Below are positions 11,063 to 19,569 of a stretch of 64,000 nt of DNA, one piece after another. Positions within the stretch are counted from its first letter, which is position 1, and every line of letters starts with the position of its first letter. Source of the DNA: Hirudinaria manillensis (taxonomy: Eukaryota > Annelida > Clitellata > Hirudinida > Hirudinidae); contig CM067534.1 of NCBI GenBank assembly GCA_034509925.1, positions 3,019,501 through 3,083,500 on the forward strand. The letters run 5' to 3'. A model generated the notes under the pieces. The model had not been told where the DNA came from. It saw only the letters and a program-made list of their open reading frames with translations, and ran no database searches. Position numbers and translations under genes: made by a program.

Positions 11063-11472
11063 AGATGCTGGAAACTCCTCCTCGGAGCTTTCCGACAGGG
11101 ATCCTCAGAGAAGGTCCCCCATCTTCGAACGTTTCGGCCCTTTGAAACCCCTGACGTTCTCCGGGGGTGGGCCGCATCCGGTGATCAGCCGGATGTCCCT
11201 GTCGGTTTCCATTGTGCGGACTCGAAGCTTAGGCTTTGGAAGGCTCTCATTGGCCTCTTTATGCCATCACGTGCCAGACTGGAGCGACTACTGAAAGCTC
11301 CCGTTGGCTTCTTTCGTCGCTGTACTCAGTCGCTGAAGCGACGCCACCTAGCCCCAATGACTCTCAGTGGCCTTCTTTCCGTCATCCCTGCCGCCCAACA
11401 GTATCGACTTGGGCTTTAAATTTTCTTTGCAGCGGCGCGGTAACAGACATTTCCGTCACCGGCTCCGCGCCT
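11063..11472 (-). repeat. Terminal direct repeat, 3' side of the retroelement
   Basis: 410 bp beginning AGATGCTGGAAACTCC on the + strand and ending CTCCGCGCCT, apparently identical to 15031-15440. It corresponds to the 3' untranslated end of the element, just after the endonuclease frame. Confidence 0.92.
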
Positions 11473-11499
11473 CTCGGGCGATGAATTACTTTGGTGGAT

Positions 11500-13056
11500 T
11501 TATTCTGACCGGAGATCGGCGGCTTTCTCCGGTCCTTTTGCTGTGGCATCCGAAGATGTTTCCTTGCCTCTCATTTGCCAGATCCAGAACGAAGCTGCCT
11601 CCGCCGCTTCTGACATCTTTGTCATCGTCTTCGTCCTTTCTCGGCTAGATAGGCCTATTTTCGTGAGGAAAGCGTAAGTCGACTTGCCGACTACGCCCCT
11701 TGCGCCAACTTCTATTGGGAAGAGGTCAACTCTGAACCCTTTCGCTTCCAGGTCCACCGCCAGATCTGCATACTTTTCCGCTTTCAGCGCATTGCTATAT
11801 TGCATTCTGTCCTCCCATGGGACCGTCAACTCCACCAAAATGATGGCATCTGACGACGGTGACATCAACACCATATCGGGCCTCTTGCCACTCTCAATCA
11901 GCACCTGGGGATAGTGCCTCATTCCTTCTAAGTCGGCTGCGACTGTCCAATCGTTTGCCTCTGCAAGGATGTCCTTTCTTGGCGTTTTACATCGCTTTCT
12001 GCAGAGGTGTGCGTGGCCCTCGCGCAGGAAGTAAATCTTCCGCTGCTTGGAGATTGCGCGCGAGTTTGCTTTGGTTACTGCTGCTTTGGTGGCCTCACAC
12101 ACTTCTCGAAGGACCTGATTGTGTCGCCATGTATACCGACCATGGGCAAGGGCGTATGTGCAGTTGCTGAGCACATGATGCAGTGTCTCGGCTCCGTCGC
12201 AGAGTCCACATTTGCCGTCTTCTACTAACCCCCACCTCCTTAAATTGTCCTTGGAAGGCAACTGATCATAAATCGATCTTACCGCAAAGGCCAGCCGGAG
12301 CGGAGACAACTTCCATAAGTCGCTCCAGGTAAGGGACCGTTGGATCACATCCTCCCAAGTTGTCCACTTACCCTGTTGTGCTAGCTGTACGGCCTTTGTG
12401 ACTCGATCTTGTTCCTCTTTCCGCCTCCTCTCCTGGCCAATCATCGCACCCCTGGTCGATGAGCTGGCCTGGGACCATTTTTGGAAGTGGTTCCATCCCA
12501 CTGCGTGACGGTCTGTCTGGATAGGACCTCTCACTTCTTCGAACATCAGTATATTTACTGACTCGTCGATCTCTTTCTGCGCTCGGAACTTCTTTCCAGA
12601 TCTGAGCAGTGGATTAACTTCACGGATCCTGTTGTCCGCGGAGTTATTGAGCATCCACTGCGTTCGGATTTTGGAGAGTTTGTACTCCTCCACGATGGAC
12701 CTAAGTGGCAGTCTAAGGCTCGCGCTCCTGCTGTAGAGGGCAACCGACGACAATGCTGGAGGTAAACCCAGCCATGTCCTGGTGTGCCGATTGATTTTCC
12801 TCTCTAACCCCTCGACCGCCGATAGACCAATCTCATAGATGGTCAAAGGCCAAAGGAGTCTGGGCAGGAGCACAAACTGCAAAAGCCACACTTTGAAACG
12901 ACCCTGGAGCGGCGCCGCCTCGATCGCTTGCAGCCCCTTACTGGTTTGCGTGACTATGGCGTTCTTCATGCTCTTGTCGGTGAGCGAGTCGTCAAACATC
13001 CTTCCTAGGCTCTTCACAGGCTCCTCGGATACTGTGGGGATTCGTTGTCCCGCCAC
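11500..13056 (-). CDS. Retroelement CCHC knuckle and restriction-like endonuclease
   Basis: 518 residues continue the reverse transcriptase in another frame. AGQRIPTVSEEPVKSLGR is the usual post-RT segment. A CCHC knuckle follows (C283, C286, H294, C299). The restriction-like endonuclease core comes next: RPD at 392-394, VELTVPWE with E409, and KAEKYADL about 20 residues on, matching the PD-(D/E)xK-like site of R2 proteins. This enzyme nicks the target to start integration. The frame probably begins upstream of residue 1 through the frameshift, not with its own start. Confidence 0.85.
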   Translation of the reverse strand: MAGQRIPTVSEEPVKSLGRMFDDSLTDKSMKNAIVTQTSKGLQAIEAAPLQGRFKVWLLQFVLLPRLLWPLTIYEIGLSAVEGLERKINRHTRTWLGLPPALSSVALYSRSASLRLPLRSIVEEYKLSKIRTQWMLNNSADNRIREVNPLLRSGKKFRAQKEIDESVNILMFEEVRGPIQTDRHAVGWNHFQKWSQASSSTRGAMIGQERRRKEEQDRVTKAVQLAQQGKWTTWEDVIQRSLTWSDLWKLSPLRLAFAVRSIYDQLPSKDNLRRWGLVEDGKCGLCDGAETLHHVLSNCTYALAHGRYTWRHNQVLREVCEATKAAVTKANSRAISKQRKIYFLREGHAHLCRKRCKTPRKDILAEANDWTVAADLEGMRHYPQVLIESGKRPDMVLMSPSSDAIILVELTVPWEDRMQYSNALKAEKYADLAVDLEAKGFRVDLFPIEVGARGVVGKSTYAFLTKIGLSSRERTKTMTKMSEAAEAASFWIWQMRGKETSSDATAKGPEKAADLRSE

Positions 13057-14288
13057 CTCGAAGAACGCGTCCCTGCAAATTTTCCTCTAACCAAAGAGAG
13101 ACTCCTGGACTTTGCAGGTTTGAAGGCCATACGACACCATCCTAGCACGTCGTCCAGCTTGTCCAGGGTTTCCTGAACGACTCGCTTCCTATTCATAATC
13201 AGGGTGGTGTCGTCCATGAATGCCTTTATTGGAGGCATGTACACACCCTTACCAATGTGCGCCTCTGGAATGTCGGACCCAACTGCCTTCAGTAGGATCT
13301 GCATCGCCAGTACGAACAGGGTCGGAGAGATCGCACACCCCATGGCTATCCCGACCTGCAGAGGAACCCATTTCGTCGTGTACGCTTGGGTGGAGAAACG
13401 CATCATGAACCCGTTAAAATATTCCTGGAGGATACGGATAACGGGCTGAGGCACATGGTGTGCCTCCAACGTCTTCCACAAGAGTTGATGCGGCACCGAC
13501 CCATATGCGTTTGCTAGGTCCAGCCACACTACGTACAGACTCAATCGGCCCCTCCTGGCCCTCTGGATCGCCTCCCATATCATGGAGGTGTGTTCGATGC
13601 AACCAGGTACACCTGGAACTCCTCCCTTTTGGACAGATATGTCAACGTACTGGTTAGCCATCACAAACTCTGTGAGCCTCGATGCCATTATGGAGAAGAA
13701 TATCTTCCCCTCTACATTCAGCAGTGATATAGGTCTGAATTGATTCAGATCCCTGGAGTCTTTCTCCTTTGGAATATAGACGCCCTCTGCCTTTTTCCAC
13801 TCATCGTGGATCGTGGCGGAAGACCACGCCCCCCCGACGAGGGAATACAGCAGATATAGTGTCTTGGGGCATCTCTTGTACAGGAGATATGGAACTCCAT
13901 TGGGTCCTGGCGCTGAGCGGTTTCTCGCTTTTCTAACGACTCTTCTCACCTCCTCGAGCGAAGGAGACGCCATACAAAAGGGGCTGGCTGGCAGCGGCAC
14001 CGCCGGAATGTCCAGCCTTTCCTGAAGAGCCTCGTGCTGGAGGAGGTCACTATAGGTTCTGACTAAGTGTTCCTCCAGTTTTTCTTGCTCTACAGTAAGC
14101 ACACCCGATTTTGGAGGATCTAACAGCGATCTCCCATACTTATAGGGATCGCTGAAGAAGCTTCTCATAGCTTTCCTCCTCTCGTATTTCCTCTTCCGCG
14201 CTCTTTCAGCTCCGCGCAAGTCCCTCACACGTCTTTTAACGTCCTCCCATAGGACGGAGAGTCCTTCTCTCTCATCTTCGTTAGCCAT
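13014..14288 (-). CDS. Retroelement reverse transcriptase
   Basis: 424 residues. RT motifs run in order: SAPGPNGVPY (about 125-134), FRPISLLNVEGKIF (184-197), motif A WLDLANAYGSVPH with catalytic D257 (about 255-267), motif B GIAMGCAISP (313-322), motif C AFMDDT with D359-D360, and the thumb-side GWCRMAFKPAKS. It would prime reverse transcription on nicked chromosomal DNA. The frame starts with ATG inside the overlap with the zinc-finger frame. It loses homology after SLVRGK, where a -1 shift in GGAAAAT (about 13083) leads to the endonuclease frame. Confidence 0.9.
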   Translation of the reverse strand: MANEDEREGLSVLWEDVKRRVRDLRGAERARKRKYERRKAMRSFFSDPYKYGRSLLDPPKSGVLTVEQEKLEEHLVRTYSDLLQHEALQERLDIPAVPLPASPFCMASPSLEEVRRVVRKARNRSAPGPNGVPYLLYKRCPKTLYLLYSLVGGAWSSATIHDEWKKAEGVYIPKEKDSRDLNQFRPISLLNVEGKIFFSIMASRLTEFVMANQYVDISVQKGGVPGVPGCIEHTSMIWEAIQRARRGRLSLYVVWLDLANAYGSVPHQLLWKTLEAHHVPQPVIRILQEYFNGFMMRFSTQAYTTKWVPLQVGIAMGCAISPTLFVLAMQILLKAVGSDIPEAHIGKGVYMPPIKAFMDDTTLIMNRKRVVQETLDKLDDVLGWCRMAFKPAKSRSLSLVRGKFAGTRSSRWRDNESPQYPRSL

Positions 14289-15145
14289 TTTCCACCGTCG
14301 GCGAAGCGCCTTTTCCCGCCCTTTAGACGGTTAATGTCGCGCTGTCGCCTGGATTCATGCACCTTCCGAGGTTCCTTTGCAGGGATGACCCCAAACTTTC
14401 CGACACATTTGTCGTAAATGAAGTCGCTGAAGGACTTCACTGATCCATCCTTCAGGACTTTCTTCAATCCTCGCTTCAGCTCCTCATCCAGTCCTGACCA
14501 GCTTTCCTTGTCGCTTCCTCGAGGGAACCTGATCCTAGCTCTCGGGGGGTCTTGTCCTGGGCATGAGACTCGGACACACACGGAACTGTGGTGTGACTCC
14601 GGTCCGGTGTCGTCCGGCGTTTTATCTACCCGCACCTTCGCGGTAGTACGCTGTCTCTGTGCCTTGCACCCGCAATTTGTCTTGGATCGGTGGATCTTAA
14701 GTCCCCTTTCGGTCGCGAACGCTCTTCCGCACACGCATCTGCTACCAGACATGCCATTGTCCGGGGCGTTAGTCGTACTCGGAAGTCTGTTGGTAGCCAG
14801 GTCAAGCCTTGAGTCCATTGATGGTCCGTCATTCTCCCCCTCCTTTCGGCTGGGACCATGGGGGCATATATCGTAGTCCGGTGAAGTAGCGGTCGTTTTA
14901 TCGCGCGGGTCGCTAGCCCAATCGCGACCTCGTCTTTCCGAGACGTCACCTGTCTTTCCAGGTCGCCACCAGGCTCTCCTGGTTGTCCCTCGGTCTATTC
15001 CCGAGTGCCAAATGGCCATTGCCGTGGTATAGATGCTGGAAACTCCTCCTCGGAGCTTTCCGACAGGGATCCTCAGAGAAGGTCCCCCATCTTCGAACGT
15101 TTCGGCCCTTTGAAACCCCTGACGTTCTCCGGGGGTGGGCCGCAT
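14225..15145 (-). CDS. Retroelement N-terminal frame with a zinc finger
   Basis: 306 residues on the minus strand. Residues 137-158 form a Cys/His finger (C137-x-C139, then GRAFATERGLKIH with H152, then C158) of the kind that binds DNA in R2-type proteins. The flanks are basic. Residues 1-38 lie in the terminal repeat; the first Met after it is residue 43, so the true start may be there. The frame ends 64 bases after the next one has opened, and a -1 shift at GGAAAAT (about 14289) would link the two. Confidence 0.75.
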   Translation of the reverse strand: MRPTPGERQGFQRAETFEDGGPSLRIPVGKLRGGVSSIYTTAMAIWHSGIDRGTTRRAWWRPGKTGDVSERRGRDWASDPRDKTTATSPDYDICPHGPSRKEGENDGPSMDSRLDLATNRLPSTTNAPDNGMSGSRCVCGRAFATERGLKIHRSKTNCGCKAQRQRTTAKVRVDKTPDDTGPESHHSSVCVRVSCPGQDPPRARIRFPRGSDKESWSGLDEELKRGLKKVLKDGSVKSFSDFIYDKCVGKFGVIPAKEPRKVHESRRQRDINRLKGGKRRFADGGKWLTKMREKDSPSYGRTLKDV

Positions 15146-15440
15146 CCGGTGATCAGCCGGATGTCCCTGTCGGTTTCCATTGTGCGGACTCGAAGCTTAG
15201 GCTTTGGAAGGCTCTCATTGGCCTCTTTATGCCATCACGTGCCAGACTGGAGCGACTACTGAAAGCTCCCGTTGGCTTCTTTCGTCGCTGTACTCAGTCG
15301 CTGAAGCGACGCCACCTAGCCCCAATGACTCTCAGTGGCCTTCTTTCCGTCATCCCTGCCGCCCAACAGTATCGACTTGGGCTTTAAATTTTCTTTGCAG
15401 CGGCGCGGTAACAGACATTTCCGTCACCGGCTCCGCGCCT
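15031..15440 (-). repeat. Terminal direct repeat, 5' side of the retroelement
   Basis: Same 410-bp sequence as 11063-11472. The first 38 codons of the N-terminal open frame fall inside it. GGCGCGG and CCGCGCC near its outer end could pair into a hairpin. It could be an LTR-like repeat or the 3' remnant of a tandem truncated copy. Confidence 0.92.
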
Positions 15441-16356
15441 AATATAGGGTGATTAATCCGTTATATTCATGCTAATGCTGCTTCTATAATGTTTTTATAT
15501 ATTTATTTGCATATTGGACGTGGTATTTATTATAATTCTTATATATTAATTGAAACATGAAATATTGGATCTGTGTTATTTATTATTTCTATTGCTACTG
15601 CTTTTTTAGGGTATGTACTTCCATGAGGTCAGATAAGGTTTTGAGGGGCTACTGTAATCACTAATTTATTATCTACTATTCCTTATTGTGGTTATAATGT
15701 AGTAGAGTGAGTATGGGGGGGATTCTCTATTGGTAATCCTACATTAAATCGATTTTTTTCACTGCATTTTATTATACCTTTTGTGATAGTCATGTTAATT
15801 GTATTACATTTATTATTTTTACATCAGACTGGTTCAAATAATCCTTTAGGTTTTAATTCAGATTCAGATCGAGTTATGTTTTATCCATATTATGTTATTA
15901 AAGATTTAGTTGGATTTATATGTGGTTTATTAATATTAATATTTATTGTTTTATATTTACCAAACATATTTAATGACACGGAAAACTTTATTCCTGCAAA
16001 CTCTTCTTTAACTCCATCACACATTAAACCAGAGTGATATTTTTTATGAATTTATGCTATTTTACGATCTATTCCTAATAAATTGGGGGGGGTTGTAGCT
16101 GCATTTTCGGGTATTTTAATTATTTTTAGTTTACCCTTATGTAATTTTTGTTTAATTAATTCTATAGCATTTTATGATACTAGAAAATATGCTTTTAGTT
16201 ATTTATTAGTACTATCTTTTGTCATTTTAACATGAATTGGTGGGTGTCAAGTTAAAGAACCCTATATTTTTATTGGGCAAATCTCTACTTTTATATATTT
16301 TCTTTTTTTTTTAATTAATCCTATTTTATTAAATTTTTATGACTATATTATGGATT

Positions 16357-16420
16357 AAGATTTTAAGTTAATAAAACTATAATCTTTCAAAGATTAATAT
16401 AAATCATTGATTTAAATCTT
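16357..16420 (+). tRNA. trnW: tRNA-Trp (UCA), NUMT copy
   Basis: Acceptor AAGATTT pairs with AAATCTT. Stem TAATC/GATTA encloses TTTCAAA, anticodon TCA, which reads both TGA and TGG in mitochondria. It overlaps the cob stop by two bases. Confidence 0.85.
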
Positions 16421-16429
16421 GATATATTA

Positions 16430-17134
16430 ATGTTTCTTGATGTTTTTTCTATTTTTGATATTTATGAATTAAATTCACTATTATTTAATAATATTTCAAT
16501 GAATATATTAGTAATATTATTACCAATATTAGTAATTATTCTAATTATATGTAATTTATGAATTAGTAAAGGTATAAATTGAAATTTAAATTCTTTACCA
16601 TTAAAGTTTATAAATGATCAATGCATACGAACTAAATCTTATTTAATTAAAAGTTACTCTATTATTATTATTAGGCTATTTCTTACATTACTTAGTGTAA
16701 ATATAACAGGATTGATTTCTTTTACATTTTCAATATCATCTCAATTAATTTTTACATTAAGGATTGCTTTACCAATATGACTATCATTAATTTTATCTAG
16801 ATTTATATATAATAAAATAGCTTTTATAGCTCATTTATTACCAGATGGTGCTCCATTATGATTGAATCCTTTTTTAGTCTTAATTGAAACTATTAGGATT
16901 ATAGTACGTCCGTTAACTTTATCATTTCGATTAGCTGCTAACATGACCTCAGGTCATGTTGTTATATGCTTAGTTACTAACTTTCTTTCAAGGATTATAA
17001 TAAATTTAAGTGGGTTACATTTATTTTTATTATTATTTTCTTCTATATATTTATTATTTGAAGTAGGGATTTGTATTATTCAAGCTTATATTTATTGTTT
17101 ACTTTTATCTTTATATTCAGATGATCATTCTTAA
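16430..17134 (+). pseudogene. atp6: ATP synthase subunit 6, NUMT copy (open in mitochondrial code)
   Basis: ATG at 16430 to TAA at 17132-17134, 234 residues in code 5, about the normal length. The proton-channel region is clear: PLTLSFRLAANMTSGHV with the conserved Arg of helix 4, then FEVGICIIQAYIYCLL near the end. Fo subunit a of complex V. It lies after trnW and before trnR, the annelid position. Confidence 0.9.
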
Positions 17135-17135
17135 T

Positions 17136-17189
17136 TAAGTATATAATTTTTGATTTCGACTCATAAAGCTAGCATTTGCTAAATACTTA
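17136..17189 (+). tRNA. trnR: tRNA-Arg (UCG), NUMT copy
   Basis: Acceptor TAAGTAT pairs perfectly with ATACTTA. The loop TTTCGAC gives TCG; the anticodon stem has one mismatch. It is the last recognisable mitochondrial gene; trnH and nad5, next in annelids, are absent. Confidence 0.75.
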
Positions 17190-17200
17190 TTGATACATGA

Positions 17201-17239
<39 letters not shown>

Positions 17240-17632
17240 AATTCAACAGTAAATCTCAAGACTAAAAAATTATCTATTAAGATGCATTAAGCATCTTAAT
17301 TTATATATTATGAAGAATTTGATTTATCTTAAATTACAATTCATAAAGAAAAAAAAATGAAGGAACAACATAACCTAATGCTTACATATGTTAATTTATA
17401 AGCCATTTAAGACAACACTATATTATAATAATATATTAATAAGTAGTTTATATATATATATATTAATATTACATAGCACACTTTATTAGAATATTTTATT
17501 TATAAATTATTTATATATATATATATATATATATCATAAAACACTTTATTAAAATATTTCATTTATAAATAATATATATATATATATATATATATTACAT
17601 AGCACACTTTATTGAAATATTTTATTTATAAA

Positions 17633-17668
<36 letters not shown>

Positions 17669-17928
17669 CATTAGGATACAAATCCATTAGGTAGAGACCT
17701 AAAGAAAAAATAATATGTTTAAACGATGTATGTGATACAATAAGTATATATCGTAATGCTTATAATTATATTTATGCTTATATTCATAGTTCTGTTTATG
17801 TTCATAATAATATTTATAATTGTATTTATATTTATAATTATAATTTACAGTTCATAATTATATTTATGATTGTTATTATAATTTATATTTATATTTTATA
17901 ATTATATATTGAATGAAACATAACATAT
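17190..17928. other. AT-rich non-coding region, possible mitochondrial control region, up to the array junction
   Basis: No genes. It holds a TA tract (17204-17232), further TA tracts (around 17450, 17520, 17575 and 17640), a minisatellite, and at 17757-17920 degenerate TTATAATTATATTTAT-like repeats. In clitellate annelids the main mitochondrial non-coding region follows trnR, so part or all of this may belong to the NUMT; that is inference from position and composition. The first CAP unit starts abruptly at 17929. Confidence 0.5.
17468..17666. repeat. Minisatellite, three copies of a 62-64 bp unit
   Basis: Units begin at 17468, 17532 and 17594. Each has a core close to CACTTTATT(A/G)(G/A)AATATTT followed by ATTTATAAAT and a TA run of variable length. 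The middle copy is the most diverged. Confidence 0.8.
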
Positions 17929-18314
17929 GGTACGTGGCCTTGTTCAATGCAATATTCTAGAATTCTATGCCTTTTTGGTCTCCATAACCTGTGATTATCC
18001 ACTTCTTTACACCAAATGTTCCACAAGTCGCAGACAATAATCCTCCATCAAACCATGGAATTCTCTACCTCCGGATATTATTAACTCAACAACAATATCT
18101 CGTTTTACATCTTGAATGTTTGACCATAAAAAACACCTATTAATTAAGTGATCGCCAAATTTCACTACTTTATATATAATTCTACATTTATATGAAGCTT
18201 CATTATATTTTCGCATTTACTAATAGTCACCACAAAAATCTGTGTAACTAATTTGTTTAGATGGCCCTTCAAATTATTTTTACAAAAAAAATATATAAAC
18301 TAAAAATTAAAAAA

Positions 18315-18610
18315 AGTTACAATAATATCACTCTAACCCACATTAAGCATTTCTAAGTACACATATTAACACTGATCCGAAAGAAATATTAGTTGATGAC
18401 AAAAAAGACATCAACAATGACATAAGCTGGTGGACCAAACAACAAAAAAAGTTTATACACGAGTGCGTACGAATGATGATTCTTAAAAAAATGCTTAAAT
18501 AGCTTCGAAGTCGAGTTTGGAAACGTGATCGACTCTCATTCGGGGTAGGTTGTAGTTGAGAAATGAAACGTTTCAATCGATCATAATAACAACCTTTAAA
18601 CTTTCAGAAG
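18315..18610 (+). promoter_or_regulatory. CAP gene upstream region (unit 1; repeated in every unit)
   Basis: This conserved segment precedes each CAP start codon and its first part is shared with the old copy at 2397-2570. A TATA-like CTTAAATAG lies about 115 bp before the ATG. GAAACGTTTC (about 18562) is a perfect 10-bp palindrome and could be a regulatory site; it is also kept in the diverged terminal gene (about 62371). Function is inferred from position and conservation only. Confidence 0.5.
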
Positions 18611-19460
18611 ATGATGAAGATCTTGATTCTCGTCGCCGTAACTTTCTGCCTCGCATCTGGGGCGAAGCTGAGTCCAGAAGATGAACAAAATATTCTCGAC
18701 AAGCACAATGAACTCAGAAGAGGAGAAGGTGCGAGTGACATGAAGGAAATGGTAAGGATGGATTCATTCATTTTATGCTTCCAGAAGTAAGCTGAAGACA
18801 TTTGGTCAGAGAACATTAGATGTAGAGTTGAATTATTCGACTGACAGAAATGGGATCCAACTTTGGCTCACTCTGCAAGCTTGTGGGCCGATGGCTGCGT
18901 GTTCAAGCACGGACATCCAGAAGATGTAGAAACCGGCTTTGGACACGTCGGCCAAAACATGTACATGACCAGCAGAAAATCAGTCGATTCTGTCGCCGCA
19001 ACCCAGAAGTGGTTCAATGAAAAGAAGGATTACAACTACACTGAAAACAAATGTGGAGAAAAGGCAGTCTGCGGACATTACACTCAGGCACGTGCAATTT
19101 TTTACTTCTAAGCGTGAAGTAGACTTATTGGAGTGGAGAGATTGTCTGGAGTATAACGAATTATTCACTTGCAGGTCGTTTGGGCGAATTCCGAATTCGT
19201 TGGATGCGGTGCCACCACTTGTAACGGAACGAAGGAGGAAGGAAAAGTCAGTGGAACAATATTGGTTTGCAACTACGGACCAGCGTGAGTATCAACAGTT
19301 TTTGTCCATTTTACGAGCGTCATTCATAAAACGGTTTTTTTTTGTTTCTCGTTATTATAGCGGAAATTATAGAGGTGCAAAGCCGTACAAAGCCGGAAGT
19401 CCGTGTAGCGAGTGCCCTCATGAATACACTTGCAAGAATGACCTGTGCCACAAACCCTGA
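18611..19460 (+). CDS. Secreted CAP (CRISP/antigen 5/PR-1) family protein, array copy 1
   Basis: Four exons, 18611-18751, 18848-19087, 19175-19284 and 19361-19460, give 196 residues. Residues 1-18 form a signal peptide (hydrophobic [15 protein letters not shown]). The CAP domain follows: [37 protein letters not shown] (CAP1, residues 123-130) and [13 protein letters not shown] (CAP2, 157-169), then a Cys-rich tail [12 protein letters not shown]. Ten Cys in the mature part suggest five disulphides. Of the usual tetrad, H68, E105 and H124 are present, but the Glu of GEN is Gln83. Introns have phases 0, 0 and 2; intron 2 begins with GC, not GT. Family members are extracellular; the role here is unknown, and saliva or mucus is a guess. 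AATAAA lies 102 bp after the stop. Confidence 0.9.
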
Positions 19461-19561
19461 AAACTTGGATTTATTTGAATTTTTTTGGAATTCATGAAAA
19501 CTACCTTCATTATGCTATATTCATTATTAGTAATGGTTAAATATGGCTGAATTATTCGAGC

Positions 19562-19567
19562 AATAAA
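19562..19567 (+). terminator. Polyadenylation signal AATAAA of CAP copy 1 (recurs in each unit)
   Basis: AATAAA within GAGCAATAAAAACT lies 102 bp downstream of the stop codon. It is conserved in all 17 units. Confidence 0.65.
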
Positions 19568-19569
19568 AA

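Larger units (their letters stand above)
11063..15440 (-). mobile_element. R2/NeSL/Hero-type (restriction-like endonuclease) retroelement with 410-bp terminal direct repeats, inserted in cob
   Basis: 4378 bp of GC-richer, standard-code sequence interrupts AT-rich cytochrome b. Read on the minus strand it encodes, in order, a Cys/His zinc finger, a reverse transcriptase with FMDD, a CCHC knuckle and a restriction-like endonuclease. That is the layout of R2-superclade non-LTR retrotransposons. The ends are identical 410-bp direct repeats, unusual for this class. No poly(A) tail and no clear long target duplication are seen. The coding region is broken into three frames, each overlapping the next by a few dozen bases. 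The clade within the R2 group is uncertain. Confidence 0.88.
10836..16358 (+). pseudogene. cob: Cytochrome b, NUMT copy, split by a retroelement
   Basis: The 5' part, 10836-11057, gives 74 codons in code 5 ([19 protein letters not shown], then MHYSSHIDYAF and HIMRDV). The 3' part, 15441-16358, gives 306 codons from [15 protein letters not shown] to TAA, including [20 protein letters not shown] and PEWYFLWIYAILRSIPNK. Together they make 380 codons, the normal length, and they meet in frame. The five bases 11058-11062 are left over at the junction and share AAT with the right flank. The split makes the gene unambiguously non-functional here and is the best evidence that the block is nuclear. 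Confidence 0.92.

Noticed and set aside
11063..15440. Plus-strand open frames within the retroelement, some over 100 codons
   Set aside because: Shadows of the GC-rich minus-strand frames and of the terminal repeat; no domain seen.
15031..15440. A self-cleaving hammerhead ribozyme in the terminal repeat, as in Penelope-like elements
   Set aside because: On the minus strand a CTGAGGA and a following GAAA occur, but the bases between cannot form stem II; not supported by eye.
18343..18576. Minus-strand 60-80 codon frames upstream of and inside every CAP gene
   Set aside because: They overlap promoter, exons or introns of the CAP gene, have no recognisable domain, and recur only because the unit is repeated.
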